Of a DNA stretch of 64,000 nt, positions 7,892 to 15,989 are shown in pieces. The translations under genes were made by a program, and so were the position numbers. The notes under the pieces were generated by a model, which made no database searches, was not told where the DNA came from, and worked only from the letters and a program-made list of their open reading frames with translations. Origin of the DNA: Amycolatopsis balhimycina FH 1894 (lineage in GTDB: Bacteria; Actinomycetota; Actinomycetes; Mycobacteriales; Pseudonocardiaceae); the NCBI RefSeq assembly GCF_000384295.1, contig NZ_KB913037.1, positions 3,334,649 to 3,398,648 of the forward strand, written 5' to 3'. Within the stretch, counting starts at the first letter, position 1, and each line of letters opens with the position of its first letter.

Positions 7892-9094
7892 TTGAGCGTA
7901 GACACCGAAGTCCCGGCCCGGACCGGCAACCGGGTCGCGGCGATCCTCGTCTCCCTCGCGCTCGCGGGCAACAACGCGGCCAGCTACGTGCTGAGCCTGG
8001 CCGCGGCGCGGATCCTCGTGCCCGGCGCGTTCGGGGAGCTGAGCTCGCTGCTCGCGGTGCTGGTGATCGGCGTCGTCCCGGCGATGAGCCTGCAGACGGT
8101 CGTGGCGCTGCGGGTGGCGCGGTCGCCGTCGCTGTCACCGGGTTCCTTGTTCGCGCTCGGCCTGGTGACGAGCGGGATCGTCGCGACGGCGGCGTTGACG
8201 CTCAGCCCGTTGCTGGTCCTCCTGCTGCACCTGGGCTCGCTGACGCCGGCCCTGCTGGTGACGGCCGCGCTCGGGCCGTTGACGCTGCTGGGGCTGTTCC
8301 ACGGGCTGCTGCAGGGCAGCCACCGGTTCGCCACGCTGGCCGGCCTGATCGCGCTGGAGGGCGCCGGCAAGGTCGGCGGTTCCCTGGTGGGCCTGGTCGT
8401 CACGCACTCGACCGCCGGGGCGCTGACCGGGACGGCGATCGGTTCGCTGCTGGTGGTCCTGGCGGGCTGGCAGATCTGCGGCCGCCCGCGTCCCCGCTGG
8501 GCCGACCGCCACGGCGGCGAAGTACTCCATACGGCCCAGGCGATGCTGGCGCTGGTGCTGCTGGTGAACCTGGACCTGGTGCTGGCCCGCCACACGCTGC
8601 CCGCCGGGTCCGCGGGCGAGTACGCGCTGGGGGCGATCGTCACGAAGATCGCGTACTGGCTGCCGCAGGCGGTCGGGGTGCTGGTCCTCCCCCGGTTCGC
8701 TCACGGTTCGGGCCGCCGCCGGGTCCTGCCGGTGGCTCTTCTGGTGTGCGGCTGCCTCGACGCGGTGGTGCTGGTGGTGTCGCTGGTGCTGGGCCCGTCA
8801 CTGCTGACGTTGATCGGCGGCGCGCGGTACGCGGGCAGCACGATGCCGGTGTGGCCGTTCGCGCTGGCGGGCTCGATGCTGGCGCTGGTCCAGATCCTGC
8901 TGTACGCCCGCCTGGCGGACGGCGACCGCCGCGTGACGGTCCTGATGTGGGCGGCGGTGGCGACGGAGACGGTGCTGATCACGACCTGGCTGCACGGCTC
9001 GGCAACCCAGGTGGTCACCGCGGCCGCCTGCACCGCGGGCGCGTTGGCCCTGGCCGGCGCGGTCCTGGAGCTCCGGCCCCGCAAACCGGCCTGA
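7892..9094 (+). CDS. polysaccharide export / flippase-like membrane protein
   Basis: The product has 400 residues from TTG 7892, with GGGAG upstream. It has about 12 membrane helices and almost no soluble domain. The start, RVAAILVSLALAGNNAASYVLSLAAARILVPGAFGELSSL, follows the first-helix pattern of Wzx/MATE-type lipid-linked oligosaccharide flippases (AARxLxPxxFGxLS). It would move a lipid-linked glycan across the membrane in the envelope locus. It is slightly shorter than typical Wzx proteins. Its TGA is supplied by a 42-bp repeat found again at 37430. Confidence 0.8.
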   Translation: MSVDTEVPARTGNRVAAILVSLALAGNNAASYVLSLAAARILVPGAFGELSSLLAVLVIGVVPAMSLQTVVALRVARSPSLSPGSLFALGLVTSGIVATAALTLSPLLVLLLHLGSLTPALLVTAALGPLTLLGLFHGLLQGSHRFATLAGLIALEGAGKVGGSLVGLVVTHSTAGALTGTAIGSLLVVLAGWQICGRPRPRWADRHGGEVLHTAQAMLALVLLVNLDLVLARHTLPAGSAGEYALGAIVTKIAYWLPQAVGVLVLPRFAHGSGRRRVLPVALLVCGCLDAVVLVVSLVLGPSLLTLIGGARYAGSTMPVWPFALAGSMLALVQILLYARLADGDRRVTVLMWAAVATETVLITTWLHGSATQVVTAAACTAGALALAGAVLELRPRKPA

Positions 9095-9133
9095 GCAGCC
9101 CCCGTTTTCCACGCTACCGGCGGCCACCGACAG
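9092..9133 (+). repeat. 42-bp dispersed repeat, copy 1, containing the flippase stop codon
   Basis: The first 25 bases, beginning with the TGA stop of the flippase-like gene and containing CCCCCGTTTTCCACGCTA, are identical to 37430-37454. The next 17 bases are similar, ending in CACCGACA. In both places the repeat starts exactly at the stop codon. Confidence 0.8.
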
Positions 9134-9169
9134 TTCCGGCTCCCCGCCGCATCTCCCGCGATCGCACCC

Positions 9170-9364
9170 GCACCTCACGTGATTGGGGTCGTAACTCGCA
9201 TGACCAGGCCCGGATCTGGCGTGACTGAGGCCGGATCTCGCGTGGCTGGAGCCGGATCTCGCGTGACTGGAGCCGTAACTCGCCAGTTACGGCCCCAATC
9301 ACGCGAGTCACGGGCTCAGTCACGCGAGTTACGGGCTGGATCACGCGAGGTGCGGGTCTGGTCA
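9170..9364. repeat. mirrored array of about 21-bp repeats between convergent genes
   Basis: Units of the form GTAACTCGCGTGATTGGGGC, varied to GGATCTCGCGTGACTGGAGC, run rightward about six times. They then run in reverse complement about four times, around a centre GTAACT-CGCC-AGTTAC at 9275-9290. The array fills the space between the flippase-like and aftD ends, and the aftD stop lies in its last unit. A related array is at 52059-52165. A terminator or dispersed palindromic element is likely. Confidence 0.8.
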
Positions 9365-12300
9365 TGTGGACCCGCGGGGTAGCTGGGGTGGCGGTTCGGT
9401 GGGGTTGTCCCTGCGGGTGAACCACTCCACGCAAGTCGCCACCATCGCGGCCGCCGCCAGGAGGAGGGCCGCCTGGGTCACCGGGCCGTAGGCCCACTCC
9501 TGGCCGTGGCCCAGGACGCGGCCCGTCACCGAAACGGCCGCCGCCACCGCCATGCCGCCGAAGGCGAGGTAGCGGGGTGCGCGCTCCGAGAACTGGCGGA
9601 CCAGCAGGCAGGCGATCAGCAGCACCACCGGCAGCATCCCGCCCAGCGCCACCAGCAAACCGATCAGGACGACCGGTACCCAGGAACCGCCCGCCGAGAC
9701 CGTGAAGCGGCGTCGGTGGGCCGGCCAAGCCACGCCGATCAGCAGGGCCAGCACCGCCGCCGCGCCGATCAGGAGACTCAGGCGGTAGTGCGCGTCCGGC
9801 TCGAACGCCAGCGACACCGTCCCACCCACGCCCGCCGGGACGATCCACGCCTGCTGCCAGCCGTCCACCCGGGTGCGCGTCAGCTGCTGACCGTCCAAAG
9901 TGGCTTCCCAGCCGGCGTTCGCGTTCTCCGGGACCGCCAGCACCGCCTCCGGACCGGGCGCCACCTTCACCGACCGCGACGCCGCGTCCCACTCGCCCAC
10001 CTGCACCGCGCGGTGCCCCGGCGGCGTCGCGGAGGCGTGGACCGGACGCAGCCAGAGGTCCTGGACGACGAACGAGTCCGACCGGTCCGTCCGCAGCTCG
10101 TGCCCGCCGGAGGGAAGCGCGATGCCGCCTTCGGAGTCACGGCACATCCGCAGCGCCAGCGGCCGGTGCTGGGTGATGTCGGACAGCGTGCCCTGCACCG
10201 ACGTCCGGTAGTCGAGCCCGTCCAGGTGGACGTTCGGCCCCGACCCGCACGGCACGGTGAACGCCGGGTCCGGCCCCGGCAGCAGGTCGGGACTCCCGGA
10301 CAGCGAAAGGCTGCCGACGCCCACGAACGCGCGGGCCGTGGGATCGTCGTCGTCGCCCGGCAGCACGATCTGCAGCTGGTCGGTGTCCAGCGGCTCGAAG
10401 GAGGCGGACCCGCCCGCGTCGAGCTGCACCGTCCGCGCCGCCGACCGTCCGACCAGCTGCACCTGCCGGGGCACGCGCGCGCCGCTCGACGGTGCGACCC
10501 CGATGTGCAGCCCGGAGATCCGCTGCGGGCTCGCCCACCCGAGGGTCAGCGCCGGCCGCAGGTCGGTGACGTCGGGACGCCACGTCGTGCCCGGGTCGCC
10601 GTCCACGGCCGCGAACCCGCCCGCCGCCGGGTCGCCGCCGAGCTGCGACGTCGACGCCACCGTGACCCCCGGCAGCGAAACCGGGTTGCGGCCGCCGCCC
10701 GCCGGCAGCACCGAGCCGCCGACCAGGAACGTCTCGTCGGCGGGCGTGCTGAACAGCCGCCGGATCCCGTCGGGTTCCTCGCCGTCGCGGGCGACCGCGG
10801 CATTACAGCGCACGGCGTCACCGACCGGCAGGCACGCGTAACGCGGTTGCGCGCCGCGCGTGAACGCGAACCCGGGCGCCGGGCCGGCGGGCAGGTCCGC
10901 GGGCACCTCCAGGGCGCGCTGCGGCTCGGTGCCGGGGATCTTCAGCTCCGCGATGCCGACGTTCCCGTCCTGCCGCCCGACCACCAGCGACAGCAACGTG
11001 ATCCGCACCTTGCGGGTGACCCCGGCCGCGACGGAGTACTCGTGCGGCCCGGCGCCGCGGATCACCTGCTGGTCGACCGAGCCGTTGTCGGTGGTGATCC
11101 GGATCCGGGTGGGCGGCCAGCCGACCCGGATGTCGTCGACCATCTGCAGCTGCACCGAGTTCACCAGCCGCGGCGTGTCCAGCTCCACCTCGAGCCACTG
11201 GCCGACCGGCCCGGTGAACGACGACGAGTGCCACGCCGTGCGCGGGTCACCGTCGATCGCGGCGAACGGCTGGTGGCTGGGGTCGGAGCCGCCGAAGGCG
11301 TCGGCGAAGGACGCCGCCGTCGACGCCGTCACCGCGCGGATGCCCCGGTAGGCGGCCACGGTCTGGTGCTCCTGCCCGGGGAACGGCAGCAGGTCGCCCG
11401 CGGCGCGCTGCTGGCGGTAGGCCTCGCCGGCGGTCAGCGTCTGGCTGAGGTTGTCGCGGACACCGCCGACGTTCCGCTCGGCCCGGCGCAGGCCGTCGGT
11501 GACCAGCCGCGGCCCGCCGGCCGAGCCGCCGTCGCCGGTCAGCACCGCCGGCGTCGCCGGATCGAGCTGGCCCGAGTCGATCAGCGGCAGCAGGTTCTCC
11601 GGGCCACCGCTCACCGTCGGAACGTCCTTTGTGGACGTCGCCGTGGCGAGCGGGACCGGCTGCTTCACCTCGTAGACTTCGAGGGGCCCGAACTCCGCCG
11701 CCTTGCCGATGCCCGGCGACCCGGCCAGCCCGGCGCGCAGGGTGGCGATCGGCGGCGCCGCGGTCCGCTCGCGCTCGATGTCGTTGCGCAGCAGCAGGAA
11801 CCGGTACCCGGACCGCGCGAGCAGCGCGGCCAGCCCGGGATCGCCGCGGCCGTCCGCCAGCGCCGCGTCCACCGAGTCCATCAGCCGCGTGTTGCCTTCG
11901 GAACCGAGCGGCACCTGGTTGCGCACGGCCCACGGGCTCCGCGCGATCGCCTGCGCGGGCTCGTCGACCGTGCGGCCCCAGTCGTACTCGCCGAACCCGG
12001 TGGCAGGCAGCAGCAGCGTCCGCGCGTTCGGGTCGGCCTTGGCGACATACCCCATCGCGTCGTACCAGTAGGCGGGTACCTCGTTCCAGCCCGGGCCGGA
12101 CCGCAGGTTGAGCAGCCACGCCGGGGCGGCCATCACCAGCACCAGCAGCAGGCCGAGGGCGGGCCGCAGGAAGCGGCGCGGAGCCGTTACCGGGCTCGAA
12201 ATCCCGTGCACGAACGCCAGCATCAGCGGCAGCCGCAGCACGGGCTCGAACTTGTGGACGTTGCGCAGCGGGGCCAGCGGCCCGTCGAGCAGGTGCCGGA

Positions 12301-13390
12301 CCTGCTCGGCCAGCGGGCTGTCGAGCGTGCCGACGTACCCGATGGTCAGCAGGGTCAGGCCGGTGACCACGCCGAGCACCAGGAACCGCCGTTCCGGCAG
12401 GCCGCGCCGGGTCAGCCCGAACAGGCCGACGCCGGCGACGAGCCCGGTGGCGAGCATCAGCACCGGGTTGTCGATCAGCGACCAGCCGCCGGGCCACCAC
12501 GGCGTGCCCTGCACGACGTAGGCGACCCACTGGTTCGTCCCGCGCAGTACCTCGAACAACGACATCGGCGCGGTGGTGTTCGTCGCGGACTCGATGTAGT
12601 CCAGGAACGGCAGGCTGTACTCGCCGAGCAGCAGCAGCGGCAGGATCCACCACAGCGTCGCGCCGACGACGAAGACGAACCACCACAGGACGAGCTCGAC
12701 GTGGTGCCGCGTCCACTTGCGGGTCAGCAGCCACAGCCCGGGCAGGACCAGCGCCATCACGACCATCGCGCCGTTGACGCCGCCCATGCACAGGACGGCC
12801 AAAGCGGACAGCCCGGCGGCGCGGCGCGGGGAGCCGGTCGAGCCGGCCCGCACCAACGGCACCAGCACCCACGGCAGCAGCACCGCGGGCAGCATTTCCG
12901 CGGACAGACCACCGATTTCGGTCAGCATGCGCGGGGCGAGCGCGTACCCGAGCGCGCCGATCAGCCGCGTGCGTTCGGTGCCGAGCTTCATCGCCCGCGC
13001 CAGCAGCAGGGCACCGCCGAACGCGACCGAGAGCAGGATCGCGCCCCACAGCCGTTGCGCGATCCAGGCCGGCACGCCCGCGGCCTGGCACAGCGCGAAG
13101 AACGGGCCCATCGGGAAGAGGTAGCCGTACGCCTGGTTCTGCAGCTCCCCCGCGGTGGCTTGGGGGTTCCACAGGTGCAGCGCGCGGCCGAGGAAGGCGA
13201 GCGGGTCGACGGCGAGGTCGAGTTTCGTGTCGAACGTCGTCTTCCCCGGCATCTGCAGGAATGACAACGTGGTCAGCGCCAGCACGATCCACGTGCTCGG
13301 CCGGCGGATGAACGCACCGGGCGAGAACTTCCGGTCGCGCTCCGCGGGCGGGGCGTCGTCCCGGGTTCGATCGCGGGTGGTGGTTACCAT
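9362..13390 (-). CDS. aftD: alpha-(1->3)-arabinofuranosyltransferase AftD
   Basis: The product has 1,342 residues (mycobacterial AftD about 1,400). The N-terminal half is a GT-C membrane domain whose first external loop has TTFDTKLDLAVDPLAFLGRA, with the acidic residues expected for decaprenyl-phosphoarabinose-dependent transfer. It continues with the PRMLTEIGGLSAEMLPAVLLPW segment. The C-terminal half is extracytoplasmic and carries two carbohydrate-binding discoidin-like modules, each marked by an AxDGDPxTxW motif (near 11240 and 10600). Two more helices follow. AftD adds branching arabinose to arabinan of arabinogalactan and lipoarabinomannan. ATG 13390 is chosen over ATG 13423 because TAGTAT ends 7 nt before it, a leaderless start. 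Confidence 0.93.
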   Translation of the reverse strand: MVTTTRDRTRDDAPPAERDRKFSPGAFIRRPSTWIVLALTTLSFLQMPGKTTFDTKLDLAVDPLAFLGRALHLWNPQATAGELQNQAYGYLFPMGPFFALCQAAGVPAWIAQRLWGAILLSVAFGGALLLARAMKLGTERTRLIGALGYALAPRMLTEIGGLSAEMLPAVLLPWVLVPLVRAGSTGSPRRAAGLSALAVLCMGGVNGAMVVMALVLPGLWLLTRKWTRHHVELVLWWFVFVVGATLWWILPLLLLGEYSLPFLDYIESATNTTAPMSLFEVLRGTNQWVAYVVQGTPWWPGGWSLIDNPVLMLATGLVAGVGLFGLTRRGLPERRFLVLGVVTGLTLLTIGYVGTLDSPLAEQVRHLLDGPLAPLRNVHKFEPVLRLPLMLAFVHGISSPVTAPRRFLRPALGLLLVLVMAAPAWLLNLRSGPGWNEVPAYWYDAMGYVAKADPNARTLLLPATGFGEYDWGRTVDEPAQAIARSPWAVRNQVPLGSEGNTRLMDSVDAALADGRGDPGLAALLARSGYRFLLLRNDIERERTAAPPIATLRAGLAGSPGIGKAAEFGPLEVYEVKQPVPLATATSTKDVPTVSGGPENLLPLIDSGQLDPATPAVLTGDGGSAGGPRLVTDGLRRAERNVGGVRDNLSQTLTAGEAYRQQRAAGDLLPFPGQEHQTVAAYRGIRAVTASTAASFADAFGGSDPSHQPFAAIDGDPRTAWHSSSFTGPVGQWLEVELDTPRLVNSVQLQMVDDIRVGWPPTRIRITTDNGSVDQQVIRGAGPHEYSVAAGVTRKVRITLLSLVVGRQDGNVGIAELKIPGTEPQRALEVPADLPAGPAPGFAFTRGAQPRYACLPVGDAVRCNAAVARDGEEPDGIRRLFSTPADETFLVGGSVLPAGGGRNPVSLPGVTVASTSQLGGDPAAGGFAAVDGDPGTTWRPDVTDLRPALTLGWASPQRISGLHIGVAPSSGARVPRQVQLVGRSAARTVQLDAGGSASFEPLDTDQLQIVLPGDDDDPTARAFVGVGSLSLSGSPDLLPGPDPAFTVPCGSGPNVHLDGLDYRTSVQGTLSDITQHRPLALRMCRDSEGGIALPSGGHELRTDRSDSFVVQDLWLRPVHASATPPGHRAVQVGEWDAASRSVKVAPGPEAVLAVPENANAGWEATLDGQQLTRTRVDGWQQAWIVPAGVGGTVSLAFEPDAHYRLSLLIGAAAVLALLIGVAWPAHRRRFTVSAGGSWVPVVLIGLLVALGGMLPVVLLIACLLVRQFSERAPRYLAFGGMAVAAAVSVTGRVLGHGQEWAYGPVTQAALLLAAAAMVATCVEWFTRRDNPTEPPPQLPRGST

Positions 13391-13403
13391 CCGGTAGATA
13401 CTA
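13383..13403 (-). promoter_or_regulatory. leaderless aftD promoter with MtrA-like box, site 5 of 5
   Basis: On the minus strand TAGTAT (13398-13403) lies 7 nt before ATG 13390. The box GTTACCATCCGGTAGA (13383-13398, plus-strand reading) spans the predicted transcription start and start codon. A factor bound there would block initiation. The -35 region is a poor match. Confidence 0.45.
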
Positions 13404-13466
13404 AGCCGAAACCTGGCTACCATGTGCCGACGATTTTCCGGTTCCCGAGTTCACAGGCAGGTGCCC

Positions 13467-14186
13467 ATGACCGCAGAGGTGACGGCGGACGGATTCGCCG
13501 ACGCGTGGGCACTGGCCGAACCGGTCAAGGGCTGGATGACACGCGCGCAGGGCGAAGCGCTGTGGCAGGCCGCGCGCCGGCTCGAGAAGGGCGACGTCAT
13601 CCTGGAAATCGGCAGCCACCAGGGCCGATCCACGATCGTCCTGGGCGCCGCCGCCCGCACGGTCGGGGCCACGGTGATCGCGGTCGATCCCTTCGTGGAC
13701 GGCCGGTTGTTCGGCGGATCGCCGACGCGGCAGCTGTTCGAGCGCAACATCCGGCGGGCCGGGCTGGACGACGTCGTCGAGCTCGTCGCCGGTTACAGCA
13801 CGGAACTGCGCCCTGACTGGGATCGGCCCATACAGCTGCTTTACATCGACGGCAAGCACGACTACTGGACCTACACCGACGACCTGCGCTGGTCGGCGCA
13901 CCTGCCGCCCGGTGCGGAAATCCTCGTCCACGACTGCTTTTCCTCGATCGGCGTCACGCTCGGCACGATCGCGAAGGTCCTCTTCGGACGCCGGTACACC
14001 TATCTGGACCGGGCGACGTCGCTGGCGCGGTTCCGGCTGGCGCCGCCCTCCGCGGCAGACCGGCTGCGCGTGCTGGCGCAGCTGCCGTGGTTCCTGCGCA
14101 ACGTCGGGATCAAGGTGCTGCTGCGCCTGCGGCTGCGGCCACTGGCCCGGCTGGCCGGCCACGACAGCCCGTACGACCCCTACTGA
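13467..14186 (+). CDS. class I SAM-dependent methyltransferase (Methyltransf_24 / CmcI-like)
   Basis: The product has 239 residues. Motif I is DVILEIGSHQGRSTIVLGAA, followed by GATVIAVDPF (acidic residue at the end of strand 2) and LLYIDGKHDYWTYTDDL, the IDG-H-Y signature of the Methyltransf_24 group. LVHDCFSSIGVTLG follows. This class often methylates sugars or small hydroxylated substrates. ATG 13467 has an AGGT ribosome site. An upstream ATG at 13422 would add 15 residues without one. It is divergent from aftD and its stop overlaps that of the next gene (14180-14186), so the two converge. Confidence 0.82.
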   Translation: MTAEVTADGFADAWALAEPVKGWMTRAQGEALWQAARRLEKGDVILEIGSHQGRSTIVLGAAARTVGATVIAVDPFVDGRLFGGSPTRQLFERNIRRAGLDDVVELVAGYSTELRPDWDRPIQLLYIDGKHDYWTYTDDLRWSAHLPPGAEILVHDCFSSIGVTLGTIAKVLFGRRYTYLDRATSLARFRLAPPSAADRLRVLAQLPWFLRNVGIKVLLRLRLRPLARLAGHDSPYDPY

Positions 14187-15982
14187 GTCACCGGCTTCCC
14201 GACCTCGGCCTTCGCGACGCACACCGGCGCGCCCGGGCTCGACAGCTGCACGCCGATGTGGTCGAAGAGGCCGTCCACCGGCAGGTACAGCGTGTGCAGC
14301 CCGGCCTGGAACCACACCGGCGTCCGCTCGACCAGGCCTTCGCCACCGTCCGAAGTGTAGTAGTCGAGCTTGAGCAGGTACCGGCCGAGGACCGGGGTGT
14401 CCAGCGGGATGCGCACGAGGGTCTCGCCGATCGCGTTCCCGCAGCCCGGCACCGGGCCGGGCACCCCGCGGGAAACCGGGTCCACGCCGGTGACGCGGTG
14501 CGGCGTGCCCGTGTCGTCGAGCACGTGCATCCGGCTCGTCGGCTGGTCGAAGTGGGTGCCGGGCAGCAGGCCGACCACCCGGGACGCGCGCGAGTCCGCC
14601 CCGAACCACTCGTGCACCACCTCCGACGGCACGAAGGTGTCGTAGAAGACCAGGTCGGGATCCTCGCCGACGGCGGCGCGGACATGGGCGATGTATTGCC
14701 GGGAATGATCGAAGCGCAATGCGGGGGAAAGGCGCGCGAAACCCACCGCGGAACTGATCAGGAGCAGCACGCTCAAGATCAGCGCGACCGGCCGCTCGCG
14801 CTTTCCGGCGGGAGATCCGGGCGGCAGGAATGCGAACGCTCCGCACAAGGCGGCCGACAGCGCCAAATCGGCGACGTACCGGGGATCGTCGCCGGCGGCC
14901 GGGCCGACCTCGCGCAGCCGGGTCAGCGCGAGCAGGGCGACGTCCACCGTGAACAGCGTCGCGAGCAGCGCCCAGGCGCCCCACGCGCGCCGCCCGCCGA
15001 TGCGCGCCCCCGCGAGCACGACGCCCAGCGCGACCGCGAGCAGCACGAGGACGACCACGAACGGCGACGGCGCCCAGGTCGCGCCCGGTCCGGGACCGGA
15101 CCACGGGCCGCCGGCCAGGCCCGGGAGCAGGGTGTCGCCGAGCATCCGGCCGGTCAGGTCGGCGACCGTGCCCGCCGACATCGGCTGCGCTCCCTGCCCG
15201 ACCTGGCTCGACGTCACCAGGAAGAAGACGGCGACGAACCCGGCCAGCAGCACGGCTTGGGCCGCCCAGTAGCGGGCGTGCTCGCGAAACGACCGGCCGA
15301 GCAGGACCGTCACCCCGGCCAGCAGGACCGGGATCACCGCGGCCTTCTCGTAGAACGCCAGGCCGAAAAGTGTCCAGGCGAAGGCGCCGAGCCACCAGCG
15401 CCCGCCGTCGGTAAGGAACCGGACGTGCGCGTGCAACGCGCCCGCGGCGGCCAGGACCACCGGCACCAGCTGGATGCCGTAGGACCACCACAACGTCGGG
15501 ACCAGCAGCAACGTCGAGGCCGTGAACACGGTGAACGGCACGAGGATCGCCCAGCGGCGGCCGAAGCAGCGCACCAGCAGGCACCAGAACAACACCGTCG
15601 CCCCCGCCCGCATCAGCAGCAGCGGCAGCACCAGCAGGGGGAAGTTCAGCGGCGCCCACCACGTCAGCAGGGCGGCGAGGAAGAACCCGCCCGGCATCAG
15701 GTGCCCGTGGTAGTCCTGGAACAGGTACCCGAGGTCGAACGGCCCGGCCGCGGCCGCCTGGTGGGTGACGACGAAGTCGTCCTGCGCGAAGCTGCCGTGC
15801 AGGGCCGCCCACGTGTGCAGGGCGAACGGCAGCACGCCGGCCACGAACGCGGCGATCACCAGCGTGGACGGTCTTCGGATGGCCCGTGACGCGGGCTTCT
15901 GGGTCAGCACTACCACGGTCTTTGGGGGGTCCAGGGGGGCTTGCCCCCCGGCTGGGGTTTGGGGTTCGACCCCAAAAGACAT
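14180..15982 (-). CDS. GT-C-like polytopic membrane protein
   Basis: The product has 600 residues with about 11 membrane helices and a C-terminal soluble domain (about 430-600). The first external loop carries SFAQDDFVVTHQAA, an Asp-Asp pair placed as in GT-C lipid-sugar transferases, and YHGHLMPGGFFLAAL follows. Donor and acceptor are unknown. It starts 7 bp after the VWA gene, with GAGGAC before ATG 15982, so the two form an operon. The first 22 codons are a hairpin-forming dispersed repeat translated in frame (VEPQTPAGGQAPLDPPKTVV), so the ancestral N-terminus may lie further in, near TQKPASRAIRRPS. Confidence 0.72.
   Translation of the reverse strand: MSFGVEPQTPAGGQAPLDPPKTVVVLTQKPASRAIRRPSTLVIAAFVAGVLPFALHTWAALHGSFAQDDFVVTHQAAAAGPFDLGYLFQDYHGHLMPGGFFLAALLTWWAPLNFPLLVLPLLLMRAGATVLFWCLLVRCFGRRWAILVPFTVFTASTLLLVPTLWWSYGIQLVPVVLAAAGALHAHVRFLTDGGRWWLGAFAWTLFGLAFYEKAAVIPVLLAGVTVLLGRSFREHARYWAAQAVLLAGFVAVFFLVTSSQVGQGAQPMSAGTVADLTGRMLGDTLLPGLAGGPWSGPGPGATWAPSPFVVVLVLLAVALGVVLAGARIGGRRAWGAWALLATLFTVDVALLALTRLREVGPAAGDDPRYVADLALSAALCGAFAFLPPGSPAGKRERPVALILSVLLLISSAVGFARLSPALRFDHSRQYIAHVRAAVGEDPDLVFYDTFVPSEVVHEWFGADSRASRVVGLLPGTHFDQPTSRMHVLDDTGTPHRVTGVDPVSRGVPGPVPGCGNAIGETLVRIPLDTPVLGRYLLKLDYYTSDGGEGLVERTPVWFQAGLHTLYLPVDGLFDHIGVQLSSPGAPVCVAKAEVGKPVTQ
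15921..15977. repeat. hairpin repeat embedded at the 5' end of a coding region
   Basis: It contains two stems: GGGGGGC-TT-GCCCCCC (15934-15949) and TTTGGGGT-TCG-ACCCCAAA (15958-15976). The composition is that of intergenic actinobacterial palindromic repeats, but here it encodes the N-terminus of the GT-C-like protein. Confidence 0.6.
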
Positions 15983-15989
15983 GGCGTCC

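Noticed and set aside
9170..9364. CRISPR-like array
   Set aside because: Units are about 21 bp, degenerate, contiguous and inverted around a centre. There are no unique spacers and no cas genes.
9506..13264. Plus-strand open frame of 1,252 codons opposite aftD
   Set aside because: It has no recognisable domain and the biased composition of an antisense shadow, whereas aftD on the other strand is clearly recognised.
13422..13466. Upstream ATG start for the Methyltransf_24 gene
   Set aside because: It has no ribosome site or -10 box before it and encodes a basic leader unlike the family start. ATG 13467 has AGGT upstream.
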